Below are positions 49,594 to 57,870 of a stretch of 64,000 nucleotides of DNA, in pieces; within the stretch, counting starts at the first letter, position 1; each line of letters begins with the position of its first letter. The notes under the pieces were generated by a model that ran no database searches, was not told the origin of the DNA, and was given only the letters and a program-made list of their open reading frames with translations. Source of the stretch: Flavobacterium sp. Root420. Lineage in GTDB: Bacteria > Bacteroidota > Bacteroidia > Flavobacteriales > Flavobacteriaceae. The DNA lies in the NCBI RefSeq assembly GCF_001427905.1, contig NZ_LMEF01000033.1:1-64000 (forward strand), in the 5' to 3' direction. Position numbers and translations under genes: made by a program.

Positions 49594-49697
49594 ACCTTTT
49601 CGCTATATCAATAAAAACACACTGAAAGATTTTTCCTATATTCTCAATTTTAACATAATATAATGACTATTTTTTAGCAAAAACCGATTTTGATCTC

Positions 49698-49705
49698 TAA
49701 TTTTG
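49698..49705 (+). promoter_or_regulatory. -7 promoter element of the ClC gene
   Basis: TAatTTTG, 43 bp before the ClC start codon, matches the -7 consensus. No matching -33 TTTG at the usual spacing was seen. Confidence 0.5.
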
Positions 49706-49748
49706 TAATCCGCATAAAAATATTGCGGTTTACAAATTTAACTTTCTG

Positions 49749-51029
49749 ATGAACAAAACGGCGCAAATCAAAAAAAATCATCAATTTATTAAATTCCGAA
49801 AATTAGTTATTGTTTCTATTTTAATTGGCTTTCTCTCTGCCTTTCTTGGAATCTCACTAAAAAAAATTACGGAATATTACGAAGAAATCTTCTTTCATGA
49901 AGTTTCGGTAAATCCGATTTTTTACATCATTTTTCCTGTTTTTGGATTATCTGTAATTTATTTCCTGCGACAATATCTTTTCAAAAAGAAGGAAAACAAA
50001 GGCATCAAAGAAGTTTTTGAAAGTACAGAATCAAAAACAAAACATTTGCCTTCATACAAAATTCCATCACACTTTATAAACGGATTATTAACTGTAATTT
50101 TTGGAGGATCAACAGGAATAGAGGTTTCCACCGTTGTTGCCACAGCCACAATTGGTTCTGTAGCACAACAAAAAGAAAATATTTTTCGCCAATACAAAAC
50201 CGAATTAATCTGTGCGGGTGTTGCCGCGGGAGTTACCGCTTTATTCAGCAGCCCAATCGCCGGAATTTTATTTGCTTTGGAAGTTATTTCACGAAAAGTG
50301 ACACGCGCTTTTATTATATCTAATGTTATCGCCGTTTCAGTAGCTTTTGGTTTGCTTACTATTTTAAAAGAAGAACCCTTGTTTGCTGTTACGATTACAA
50401 CCTGGCATTTAAAAGCAATTCCGTATTTTATTCTTTTGGGGATTTTGGCCGGAATGAATTCCGTTTATCTTACTCGTTGTGTTTTATTCTTTAAATCTCA
50501 ATTTGGAAAAATTGGAGTTCATTATTACAAAATTATTTTGGGATCAGCAGTTTTGAGCATTTCACTATTTATTTTCCCTCAATTATACGGAGAAGGTTAT
50601 CATGCTATAAAAGCAATTTTTGCCAATTCTTCAGAAATTCCATTAACAATAACGCTGGCTCTTACCTTTGTTGGAATTCTACTTTTAAAACCAATCGTAA
50701 CTTCAATTACATTAGCTTCTGGCGGTGACGGCGGGGTTTTTGCCCCTAGTTTATTTATCGGAGCATTTTTAGGATTACTATTGGCTTCAATCTTAAATAC
50801 CTTCTTTCATGTAAATGTAATTCCTGTAAACTTTATGATTATCGGAATGGCAGCTGTTCTAAGCGCAAGTATTCACGCACCCTTTACAGCAATATTCTTA
50901 GTTTGTGGATTAACAAACGATTACACTTTATTTTTCCCAATTTTGGTAGTTTGCCTAATTTCTAAATACACAGCGAAAATGATCTACCCACACACGGTTT
51001 ATACCTACGCTCCGAGTTTATTAAAGTAG
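49749..51029 (+). CDS. ClC-family chloride channel/antiporter
   Basis: 426 residues with about ten membrane helices. The gating-Glu segment reads FGGSTGIEVSTVVATATIGS near residue 119, with E in the GIEVST loop, where classic ClC has GREGP. Another conserved loop is GGDGGVFAPSLFIGAFLG near residue 325 (GxFxP signature). The final helix contains PVNFMIIGMAAVLSASIHAP. No CBS domains. It moves chloride in exchange for protons or as a channel; the gating Glu favours the antiporter type. Has its own promoter and is followed by the HPP gene after 103 bp. Confidence 0.9.
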   Translation: MNKTAQIKKNHQFIKFRKLVIVSILIGFLSAFLGISLKKITEYYEEIFFHEVSVNPIFYIIFPVFGLSVIYFLRQYLFKKKENKGIKEVFESTESKTKHLPSYKIPSHFINGLLTVIFGGSTGIEVSTVVATATIGSVAQQKENIFRQYKTELICAGVAAGVTALFSSPIAGILFALEVISRKVTRAFIISNVIAVSVAFGLLTILKEEPLFAVTITTWHLKAIPYFILLGILAGMNSVYLTRCVLFFKSQFGKIGVHYYKIILGSAVLSISLFIFPQLYGEGYHAIKAIFANSSEIPLTITLALTFVGILLLKPIVTSITLASGGDGGVFAPSLFIGAFLGLLLASILNTFFHVNVIPVNFMIIGMAAVLSASIHAPFTAIFLVCGLTNDYTLFFPILVVCLISKYTAKMIYPHTVYTYAPSLLK

Positions 51030-51132
51030 AAAAGATATTTTTCACTAATTAGACAGATTATTAATTTTTTTTTGAGTAATTAAATCTGTAGCAAAAATTA
51101 GGGCCGAAGTTTATTAAAAATAGAAATACCAC

Positions 51133-51735
51133 ATGCCTGTTCAAAAAATAAAAAGAGGATATCGCAAAACACGTTATATTCTTTACAAAGAAACTTTAGT
51201 AGATTATAAAGAACATTTTTGGTCATTTTTGGGATCATTCGTCGGTATCGGAATTCTGGCTTACATTCAGTCAATACATTTTTCAGGAAATGACGCGGTT
51301 TATTTAATTGGTTCTTTTGGAGCTTCTAGTGTTTTAGTTTACGGAATTATTCAGAGCCCTTTTTCACAACCCCGAAATTTAATTGGCGGACATTTAGTTT
51401 CAGCACTTATAGGGGTTACAGTTCATAAACTAGCTCCGGATATTATCTGGATTGCTGCACCTCTTGCTGTTTCACTCGCTATTATTTTAATGCAAATTAC
51501 CAAAACCCTGCACCCGCCCGGAGGAGCAACGGCTCTTATTGCTATTATTGGTTCTGATAAAATAAAAGCTTTGGGGTATATGTATGTGCTTTCTCCAGTC
51601 TTAGTTGGCTGTTTAATTTTGTTTCTAACGGCTTTAATCTTTAATAATATGACTTCGAGCAGAACTTATCCGAGTCATAGTACTTACCATAAACATTATC
51701 ATAAGATTAGAAAACGATTGGGTAAAAAAAAATAA
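51133..51735 (+). CDS. HPP-family membrane protein
   Basis: 200 residues. A basic N-terminus (MPVQKIKRGYRKTRYILYKE) precedes four or five membrane helices. The signature KTLHPPGGATALIAIIG is near residue 122, giving the family its name. The FGASSVLVYG loop near residue 70 is also conserved. In cyanobacteria and plants, HPP members import nitrite into plastids or cells; the substrate here is not evident. The tail is rich in His, Lys and Arg. Confidence 0.9.
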   Translation: MPVQKIKRGYRKTRYILYKETLVDYKEHFWSFLGSFVGIGILAYIQSIHFSGNDAVYLIGSFGASSVLVYGIIQSPFSQPRNLIGGHLVSALIGVTVHKLAPDIIWIAAPLAVSLAIILMQITKTLHPPGGATALIAIIGSDKIKALGYMYVLSPVLVGCLILFLTALIFNNMTSSRTYPSHSTYHKHYHKIRKRLGKKK

Positions 51736-51809
51736 TTTTTCTATAAACACAAAAGAAAAATCTTTTCAACAAATCACAATTCCTAATTCGTAAATCATTA
51801 ATTATATTT

Positions 51810-51817
51810 TACCTTTG
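51810..51817 (+). promoter_or_regulatory. -7 promoter element
   Basis: TAccTTTG, 23 bp before the PRiA4_ORF3-like gene start, matches TAnnTTTG. Confidence 0.55.
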
Positions 51818-51840
51818 ACCTTTCAATAAAAACAGAGATT

Positions 51841-52380
51841 ATGGTTTATAAATTTAGAGTAATTCTAGACGCCGAAGAAGATATTTTTAGAGACATTGCA
51901 ATTCTTGAAGATGATACGCTTGAAGATTTACACAATGCAATCTTCAACGCTTTTGGTTTTGACGGAATGGAAGTAGCTTCGTTTTATACCTGCGATGAAA
52001 CTTGGAATCAGGAAGATGAAATTGCACTTTTTGATACCGGCGACATTCCGGGAGAACAGAGAACCATGAGCGATTACAAATTATCTGATCTCTTAGATGA
52101 ACAAAACACTAAAATAATCTACGTGTACGACTTCATCAATATGTGGACTTTCTTAGTTGAATTAGCCGCTATTGAAGACCAAATTGCCGGAGTTCCGTAT
52201 CCTGAAACTTTATTCTCTCACGGAGAAATGCCTGACGAAGCCATCGAAAAAAACTTTGAAGCCGATATGCACGACGATATCTACGGCGAATTTGAAGATG
52301 ATCTGGACGAAGACGACTTAGACATGTTCGAAGGCGACGACAGCTTTGAGGATTATGGGTTTGAGGAGAATTGGAATTAG
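51841..52380 (+). CDS. PRiA4_ORF3-like (IS1096 passenger-type) protein
   Basis: 179 residues. The fold family shows YKFRVILDAEEDIFRDIAIL at the start, then DTLEDLHNAIFNAFGFDGME near residue 27, and KIIYVYDFINMWTFLVELAA near residue 96. These match the pRiA4b ORF-3-like domain. The C-terminal 60 residues are extremely acidic (DDDLDEDDLDMFEGDDSFED-like). Many such proteins are chromosomal and of unknown function; no transposon ends are seen here. Confidence 0.8.
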   Translation: MVYKFRVILDAEEDIFRDIAILEDDTLEDLHNAIFNAFGFDGMEVASFYTCDETWNQEDEIALFDTGDIPGEQRTMSDYKLSDLLDEQNTKIIYVYDFINMWTFLVELAAIEDQIAGVPYPETLFSHGEMPDEAIEKNFEADMHDDIYGEFEDDLDEDDLDMFEGDDSFEDYGFEENWN

Positions 52381-52385
52381 TTTTT

Positions 52386-52866
52386 GAGGTTCTAAGGTTC
52401 TAAGGGTTTTGTTTTGAAAGTTTTTTCTTATTATTTTATTAATTTTACAGATTAATAAAATATAAAAAAATGAGTATTTTAGAAGCCTGCTTATCTGGCA
52501 AAAATCAATGGCCTTGACGACCAAAATTTACTTTTCAACAAATAATTTTCCAAAAGAAGAAATTTTTGGATTAACTTCACAAATTAGACGTAGTTCGATT
52601 TCTATTCCCAGTAATATTGCAGAAGGATTTGGAAGAGAAAGTGATAAAGAGTTTTTACGCTTTTTAAACATTTCCGTTGGATCTTTATTCGAAATGCAAA
52701 CCCAATTAGAAATTGCAAAAAACATATCTTATTTAAAAGAATACGATTTTAATAACTTATATGAGGACAGCCGCGAAGTAGAAAGAATGTTAGTTTCTTT
52801 TATTAAAAAAATAAAAGACAGAAACTAAACCTCAGTACCTTAGCATCTCAGAACCTCAGTACCTAA
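52386..52866. repeat. Inverted 8-bp CTAAG repeat arms flanking the four-helix gene
   Basis: gaggttctaaggttctaagg (52386-52405) faces ccttagcatctcagaacctc and cagtacct (52839-52866), one arm on either side of the four-helix-bundle gene. The second arm ends 6 bp before the nucleoid-associated protein start. Confidence 0.65.
52508..52828 (+). CDS. Four-helix bundle protein (23S IVP family), frameshifted start
   Basis: 106 residues from an internal ATG. The family core is clear: NNFPKEEIFGLTSQIRRSSI and PSNIAEGFGRESDKEFLRFL, then QTQLEIAKNISYL. The family usually begins about 14 residues earlier with an IWQK-type motif. That sequence is present upstream in the same frame (RSLLIWQKSMALTT), but the only ATG at the right place (52470) is out of frame by one base. 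So either one base was lost near 52475, or translation begins at the internal ATG and the first helix is shortened. Often encoded inside or near rRNA or standing alone; function poorly known. Confidence 0.75.
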   Translation: MALTTKIYFSTNNFPKEEIFGLTSQIRRSSISIPSNIAEGFGRESDKEFLRFLNISVGSLFEMQTQLEIAKNISYLKEYDFNNLYEDSREVERMLVSFIKKIKDRN

Positions 52867-52872
52867 AAAAAT

Positions 52873-53931
52873 ATGATCAACCTTTTCAACACCCACATCG
52901 AGACGCTTGCGATACACCGCGTAGGAAACAAAAGCAGAAACGAAGCGATTTTTTTATCGGAACAGCCTTTTAATTTGAATGATGAAATTGTGCCTCTGAT
53001 AAAAGAGTACTTTTTTAAACCTTTTAGAGAGAAAGAAGAAAACTATTATCAGTTTGCGCACGAAGTCGATTTGGATTATAACGACATGTTTAAATATGCC
53101 ACTGAGATTTTTAACAATCCGGGGAATTTACAAGAAATCTCAAAAAAAATTACGACACATTTATTTGAGCAGTCCAACCATCCGCACATTAAAAATGGAG
53201 AGGTTTATGTGACTTATCTAACAAATTTAGGTATTGATAACAATGTTGTTGATGCTATCGGAATTTTTAAAAGTGAGTTACAAGCGGACTTTTTACAATT
53301 TGAAGAAAAAGACAGCAACCTTGAAATGATTTTACAACAAGGAATCAACCTAAGCAAATTAGACAAAGGATGTTTGATTTTTAACTATAAAAAAGAGGAA
53401 GGCTATAAAATCTTAACCGTAGACAGCAACCGTTACGATGCGCGTTATTGGTTAGAGCACTTTTTATCTGTTGATGCTTTTGAAGACGAAAACTTCATCA
53501 CAAAAAAATATTTAAAATTCTGTCAGGGCTTTGCAAAAGATGTTGTTTTGCCAGCAGAAGACAAGAAAGAGGAAGTAATGTTTATGAACCGATCTGTGAA
53601 TTATTTCGCTAAAAATGATCAGTTTGAGGAACAAAATTTCCTGAATGAAGTATTAGATAATCCAGACTTAATTCCTGAATTCAAAAACTATAAAGTTGAT
53701 AAAGGAGAAAAATACAGCATCGAAGATGTAACCTCATTCCCTATTGCCAACGCAGCTGTTTCTGACGCCAGAAAATCGATTAAAAACGTTATTAATCTGG
53801 ATACTCATATTCAGATTAAAATGGATTTCATCAATCCTGAAAGTGCAGAAAAATTTGTTGAAAAAGGCTGGGATGAAGAAAAACAAATGTATTACTACTT
53901 AGTGTATTTCAATAAAGAAGAAAAAAGCTAA
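52873..53931 (+). CDS. Nucleoid-associated protein (NdpA/YejK family)
   Basis: 352 residues. It opens ETLAIHRVGNKSRNEAIFLS, typical of the Bacteroidota branch of the 37-kDa nucleoid-associated family. It continues with VYVTYLTNLGIDNNVVDAIG and KLDKGCLIFNYKKEEGYKIL near residue 165, and YDARYWLEHFLSVDAFEDEN near residue 195. It is expected to bind DNA in the nucleoid; its precise action is not known. A CTTAG repeat leader lies directly before it and a strong terminator after it. Confidence 0.87.
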   Translation: MINLFNTHIETLAIHRVGNKSRNEAIFLSEQPFNLNDEIVPLIKEYFFKPFREKEENYYQFAHEVDLDYNDMFKYATEIFNNPGNLQEISKKITTHLFEQSNHPHIKNGEVYVTYLTNLGIDNNVVDAIGIFKSELQADFLQFEEKDSNLEMILQQGINLSKLDKGCLIFNYKKEEGYKILTVDSNRYDARYWLEHFLSVDAFEDENFITKKYLKFCQGFAKDVVLPAEDKKEEVMFMNRSVNYFAKNDQFEEQNFLNEVLDNPDLIPEFKNYKVDKGEKYSIEDVTSFPIANAAVSDARKSIKNVINLDTHIQIKMDFINPESAEKFVEKGWDEEKQMYYYLVYFNKEEKS

Positions 53932-53970
53932 GAAGTTATTCATTTTCTATTACTTACTTTACTAAAACAG

Positions 53971-54004
53971 AAAACGGCAATTACCTATGTAATTGCCGTT
54001 TTTT
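53971..54004 (+). terminator. Intrinsic terminator of the nucleoid-associated gene
   Basis: aaaacggcaattac and its perfect complement around a 4-base loop, followed by T residues; 40 bp after the stop. Confidence 0.9.
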
Positions 54005-54141
54005 ATTGATAATTACTTCTTTACAAAAAAATACTTGTTAATAATACATTTATTTTAATATATTCGTCAAATAAATTTTAACATTTTTTCTAAACATTAA
54101 ACAGAAATAAAGCCTATACAAAACCAATACTCCCCCCAAAT

Positions 54142-55182
54142 ATGAGAATAGTTTTCGGTCAAAGAAATTTTAAAATTAAGGAACTTAGTTCGCATGAATT
54201 TGGTTTTACTACTCAACAGGACAATCATTTCGACATAGAAATTCGTCAAAGTTATTTTCATATTTACTGGATTCCTTTTTTTGGAACAGGAAAAATATGG
54301 GCCATAAAAAAAGATGGACAATTATATGAATTACCTGCTCATTATATCTACGAAATAAAAAAAAGACAAAAAATTAGAAGCCCCTGGTATACTTATACAC
54401 TGCCGATCTTACTTTGCATAGGAGCTTTAATTTATTTTCTTGTAGAGCAAGTAAAAGAAAGTAATTATCAAAAACAAGATCTTAAATATTTTACCGAAAA
54501 AGTTCAGCTTCTTGATAACTATATTGACAATCCAGCTGTAAACGAAATCTTTACACTTCAAGATACCAAAGAAGATTCCTCTGAATCTAAAATGTATTTA
54601 AAAGTAGAAAAAGTATATGCTGATCGAATTTTATTTACGCTGATTCCGGGCTTTTTTCTTAATTCGACACAAGTAGAATTAGAAGAATGTTACAATGATA
54701 ATAAAGAAAACTTAGATACCATTTCAATATCAAAAGCGGCACTAAAAAATGCCGTTAACAAAGATTATGATGCTTCTAAAACGTATAATTACAAGGGCGA
54801 AAATCTTCTTAAATCAAATAGATTATATGTATTGGTTTCAGTAGAAAAAAAATTCCAGCCTCAAATAAACATTGCGCAAACCTATAGCGATTATAAAGTA
54901 ATTCAGATTGAGTTAACCAACTCTAGTACCGCTTTTAAAATTACATCTATTAAAAACGTTACAAACTCAATACCGTGGAATACAAAATTACCCATGGAGG
55001 TAGCTGCAGGAACAAAATCGAAACCTACAAAATTTATTCTGGAGAATACGGAAAGTGATAATTTTAGTTTCTATAATAACAAAGATTATAGTTTTCAGGT
55101 TACCATTCTGGATTCTAATAACATCGAACATTCATTTCTAATTAAAGGCAGTGGATCATCAAATTTTATCTTCTCATCTTAA
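54142..55182 (+). CDS. Unknown membrane-anchored protein
   Basis: 346 residues, not recognised. There is a cytoplasmic N-terminal part of about 90 residues (MRIVFGQRNFKIKELSSHEF, then RQSYFHIYWIPFFGTGKIWA). A single membrane helix lies at 94-112 (LPILLCIGALIYFLVEQ). The exterior part of about 230 residues looks mostly beta, ending in SFLIKGSGSSNFIFSS. The N-terminal 'HIYWIPFFGTGKIWAIKKDG' phrase looks like the start of zinc-ribbon-associated PH-like proteins but without cysteines. It forms a two-gene unit with the next gene, 12 bp away. Confidence 0.55.
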   Translation: MRIVFGQRNFKIKELSSHEFGFTTQQDNHFDIEIRQSYFHIYWIPFFGTGKIWAIKKDGQLYELPAHYIYEIKKRQKIRSPWYTYTLPILLCIGALIYFLVEQVKESNYQKQDLKYFTEKVQLLDNYIDNPAVNEIFTLQDTKEDSSESKMYLKVEKVYADRILFTLIPGFFLNSTQVELEECYNDNKENLDTISISKAALKNAVNKDYDASKTYNYKGENLLKSNRLYVLVSVEKKFQPQINIAQTYSDYKVIQIELTNSSTAFKITSIKNVTNSIPWNTKLPMEVAAGTKSKPTKFILENTESDNFSFYNNKDYSFQVTILDSNNIEHSFLIKGSGSSNFIFSS

Positions 55183-55194
55183 ATCCCCAAAATT

Positions 55195-56157
55195 ATGAAT
55201 ATTAAAAACCTAAAATGGTATTTTGTTGCCCTGATAATTCTTATTTTACCTTTCTTTTTGTTCCCTGAAACTGATTACAATTCTTTAGGATGGTCTATTG
55301 GAGTCGTAACTTCATTGTTAGTGGCATTTTTTGTTTTTCTTGGAATCACAAAAATGGATTCCATAAGCGAATTGTTTTATTTCGATTCAGATGATTCAAA
55401 CTTAAACAGTGCAACTAATTTTTTAATCCCTATTGCTATTTTTATTTTCGGGTCCATTTTTATCAACATAAATTTTAGCAAACGTCTTGAAGAAAAAATT
55501 AAAAAAGAAGGTGTTATTGCACAAGCAACTATTGATAGCGGCTTCTCTGAAACAACTCAATCCTCCAGAAGTAGTTATACAGACCATACACTTGCATTAA
55601 CTTTAACTACTGATGATAATGTGGAACATAAACTTATAGCTGAAGATATCTCAGCAGAAGCATATTCAAAAGTAGGAGTTGGTCTTGATGTCGAAATTAT
55701 TTATTTACCTAAAAATCCACAAATTTTCAGAGTTATAATTGACGATGAATCGGTAAAAAAATACAAACATATTTCTAATCGCGATATCGAATTTAAAGAC
55801 TTAGAAAAATTAATAGCTTTAAAAGAACCTGGAAAATTAGAAAAAGAATTAAATAAATTAAGCAGCGGATGGCAACCACATCAATCTGAGAATCCCGGAA
55901 TTAGTTTTGTAAATCTATTAAAAAAAGAAGCCATTTTTTTAAACACAACCGATGGAATATTAATGTATATGCATGACCAAAATAATATTACAAGTCGTTT
56001 TGAAATACCAAAAGAACGAATCTTAAAAGAACTTTCAGATTCATCTGCTGTTTCTTACGAACTTGATAAATATTTTATCCGAAAACAAACGGAATCAAAA
56101 GTTGGAGAAAGCAATCAATTTTCTGTGATCGAAAAGGTAATCATGAGAACAAAATAG
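55195..56157 (+). CDS. Unknown three-helix membrane protein, DUF3592-like middle
   Basis: 320 residues. Three hydrophobic helices lie at about 7-24, 32-51 and 82-99. A domain of about 85 residues follows with the DUF3592-like flow VIAQATIDSGFSETTQSSRS, strand HTLALTLTTDDN, and VGVGLDVEIIYLPKNPQIFR. The C-terminal 140 residues are polar and unfamiliar (LEKLIALKEPGKLEKELNKL). It directly follows another unknown membrane protein and ends at a terminator; the two probably act together. Confidence 0.55.
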   Translation: MNIKNLKWYFVALIILILPFFLFPETDYNSLGWSIGVVTSLLVAFFVFLGITKMDSISELFYFDSDDSNLNSATNFLIPIAIFIFGSIFININFSKRLEEKIKKEGVIAQATIDSGFSETTQSSRSSYTDHTLALTLTTDDNVEHKLIAEDISAEAYSKVGVGLDVEIIYLPKNPQIFRVIIDDESVKKYKHISNRDIEFKDLEKLIALKEPGKLEKELNKLSSGWQPHQSENPGISFVNLLKKEAIFLNTTDGILMYMHDQNNITSRFEIPKERILKELSDSSAVSYELDKYFIRKQTESKVGESNQFSVIEKVIMRTK

Positions 56158-56174
56158 ATTCAGATTTATGGAAT

Positions 56175-56213
56175 AAAAAACGGCAGATACCCATGTGATG
56201 TCTGCCGTTTTTT
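56175..56213 (+). terminator. Intrinsic terminator of the unknown membrane pair
   Basis: aaaaaacggcaga and tctgccgtttttt pair perfectly (13 bp). The ACGGCA/TGCCGT core recalls the terminator at 53971. Confidence 0.85.
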
Positions 56214-56233
56214 ATTTGAATGCTTCTCTAATA

Positions 56234-56815
56234 TTATAATAAACAAAACATTGCTTTTACTATATCGTCATAAACTTGTTTGTCTCTTTCGCCTGTTCTG
56301 GCCAAAACACGAATTCCCGAATAAGTATTAAAGATAAATCGCGCTAGAGTTCTGGCACCTATCTTCGTAGAAATATGTCCTGCATTTTGACCTTTCTGAA
56401 CTGCATTTGTAAAAGCCTCTTCCATAACCCGACTGTTATTTTTCACAATCTTTCCAATTTCTTCATCATGCATGGCAAGTTCTACAGACGAGTTTATCAT
56501 AAAACAGCCTTTGGTAATTCGGTCTTCGAGACTTTCTATAACAGCTTGTTTAAAGATACCCTGCAATGTTTCTTTTATATTCTCAGATTCATCAAAAAGT
56601 TTTACAATTTGATCCTGTGCATTTTTTTGATAACGTTGCAAAGATCGGGCAAAGAGTTTTTGCTTATCCCCAAAAGTATCATACAAACTAGAACGGCTTA
56701 AACCTAAATAAGTCACTAAATCCTGAGCCGAAGTTCCGTTATATCCTTTGTGCCAAAATATTTCAATTGCCTTGTCTAAAGCCTGATCTTCATTAAATTC
56801 TTTTGTCCTGGCCAT
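56234..56815 (-). CDS. TetR-family regulator of the SDR gene
   Basis: 193 residues. Helix-turn-helix at 8-52: FNEDQALDKAIEIFWHKGYN, then SAQDLVTYLGLSRSSLYDTF with GDKQKLFARSL following. The C-terminal ligand domain matches the branch that often controls short-chain dehydrogenases and similar xenobiotic enzymes. It has its own promoter on the minus strand (56839-56846) and a GGAACAATCATTCC operator, the same as at the SDR gene 830 bp upstream. Confidence 0.9.
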   Translation of the reverse strand: MARTKEFNEDQALDKAIEIFWHKGYNGTSAQDLVTYLGLSRSSLYDTFGDKQKLFARSLQRYQKNAQDQIVKLFDESENIKETLQGIFKQAVIESLEDRITKGCFMINSSVELAMHDEEIGKIVKNNSRVMEEAFTNAVQKGQNAGHISTKIGARTLARFIFNTYSGIRVLARTGERDKQVYDDIVKAMFCLL

Positions 56816-56838
56816 GATTTCAAAATTAAATTACCTTA

Positions 56839-56870
56839 CAAAGGTATAAAAAATACGGAACAATCATTCC
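56839..56870 (-). promoter_or_regulatory. TetR promoter with GGAAYRATCATTCC operator
   Basis: On the minus strand, TAccTTTG (56839-56846) is the -7 element, and GGAACAATCATTCC (56857-56870) lies just upstream of it. The sequence matches the SDR operator at 57701 in 13 of 14 bases. Confidence 0.7.
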
Positions 56871-56890
56871 TGAATTTCTGTAAAAAAAAA

Positions 56891-57643
56891 TTATACTACA
56901 GCATTTACAGTAAGTCCACCATCAACAATAATTTCAGCGCCGGTTATAAATGATGCATCATCTGAAGCTAAAAATGCTACTGTTTTTGCAATTTCTGAAG
57001 CTTGTCCAAAACGTTTTAATAAAATTTTCTCTCCTAAAATAGCTCCAAAACCTTCTACTTCTGCTTTTTCTAAACCTAATTTACCATAAAGGGGAGTTTC
57101 AACAGGACCAGGAGAAACTGCGTTTACTCTTATCTTTCTTGGTGCTAATTCTGTAGCAAAAACTTTATTTAAGGACAAAACTGCTGCTTTACTTGATGCG
57201 TACACACTTGAATTTGGCATACCAACATGAGCATTAACAGAAGTATTAAAAATAATAGAACCTCCATCATTCAATATTGGCAATACTTTTTGAACTGTAA
57301 AATAAACTCCCTTCACATTTACATTCATAATGCTGTCGTAATGTTCTTCTGACGCAGACTCAACTGGCGCAAAAGAAGCAATTCCTGCATTTAAAAATAA
57401 GATATCTATTTTACCAAATTGAGCGGCAACTTGTTCTACCAAAGAATCGATTGATTTCAAATCAGATTGATCTGATACAATTCCTTTCACATTCAATTCT
57501 TGTTCAGCCTTTGCCAAAGCTTCTTTGTTTCTTCCTGTAATAATTACTTTTGCCCCTTTCGCTGCTAATTCAGCTGCTGCTGCATACCCAATCCCGCTGT
57601 TTCCTCCGGTTACTATCGCAACTTTGTTTTCTAAACTTTTCAT
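56891..57643 (-). CDS. Short-chain dehydrogenase/reductase
   Basis: 250 residues, classical SDR. Cofactor motif TGGNSGIG at 12-19, NAG at 85-87, active-site Ser in NTSVNAHVG and Y148/K152 in YASSKAAVLSL, followed by VSPGPVETPLYG. The TGRNK after beta-2 (near residue 37) favours NADP. The substrate is unknown. It is expressed from its own promoter with a palindromic operator and probably repressed by the TetR regulator encoded next. Confidence 0.93.
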   Translation of the reverse strand: MKSLENKVAIVTGGNSGIGYAAAAELAAKGAKVIITGRNKEALAKAEQELNVKGIVSDQSDLKSIDSLVEQVAAQFGKIDILFLNAGIASFAPVESASEEHYDSIMNVNVKGVYFTVQKVLPILNDGGSIIFNTSVNAHVGMPNSSVYASSKAAVLSLNKVFATELAPRKIRVNAVSPGPVETPLYGKLGLEKAEVEGFGAILGEKILLKRFGQASEIAKTVAFLASDDASFITGAEIIVDGGLTVNAVV

Positions 57644-57685
57644 TTTATTTGTTTTTAAGTTATTGATTATTCAATCATTATGGTA

Positions 57686-57722
57686 CAAAGATATAATAAC
57701 GGAACGATCATTCCGTTATTAT
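57686..57722 (-). promoter_or_regulatory. SDR promoter with long palindromic operator
   Basis: On the minus strand, TAtcTTTG (57686-57693) is the -7 element. Immediately upstream, 57693-57722 is a 30-bp near-perfect palindrome centred on GGAACGATCATTCC (57701-57714), whose outer arms ataataac/gttattat also match. Confidence 0.75.
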
Positions 57723-57843
57723 TAGCGTTAATTTTTAGTTAAAATAATTAATCTCTTAAAAAACACCCCTAAATACAAGGCTTCTATCTATCGAACCATA
57801 AACGAAAGAAATTATAAATTGTAAAACATTCTTAATTTATGCT

Positions 57844-57851
57844 TAATTTTG
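57844..57851 (+). promoter_or_regulatory. Promoter of the GAF-protein gene
   Basis: TAatTTTG lies 19 bp before the start codon, with TTG at 57819-57821 upstream (22-bp gap), matching the Bacteroidota promoter pattern. Confidence 0.6.
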
Positions 57852-57870
57852 TAACCTAAAAACAAAAAAG

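Noticed and set aside
51841-52380. Transposon passenger suggesting a mobile element here
   Set aside because: The PRiA4_ORF3-like gene has its own promoter and no inverted ends or transposase nearby; chromosomal members are common.
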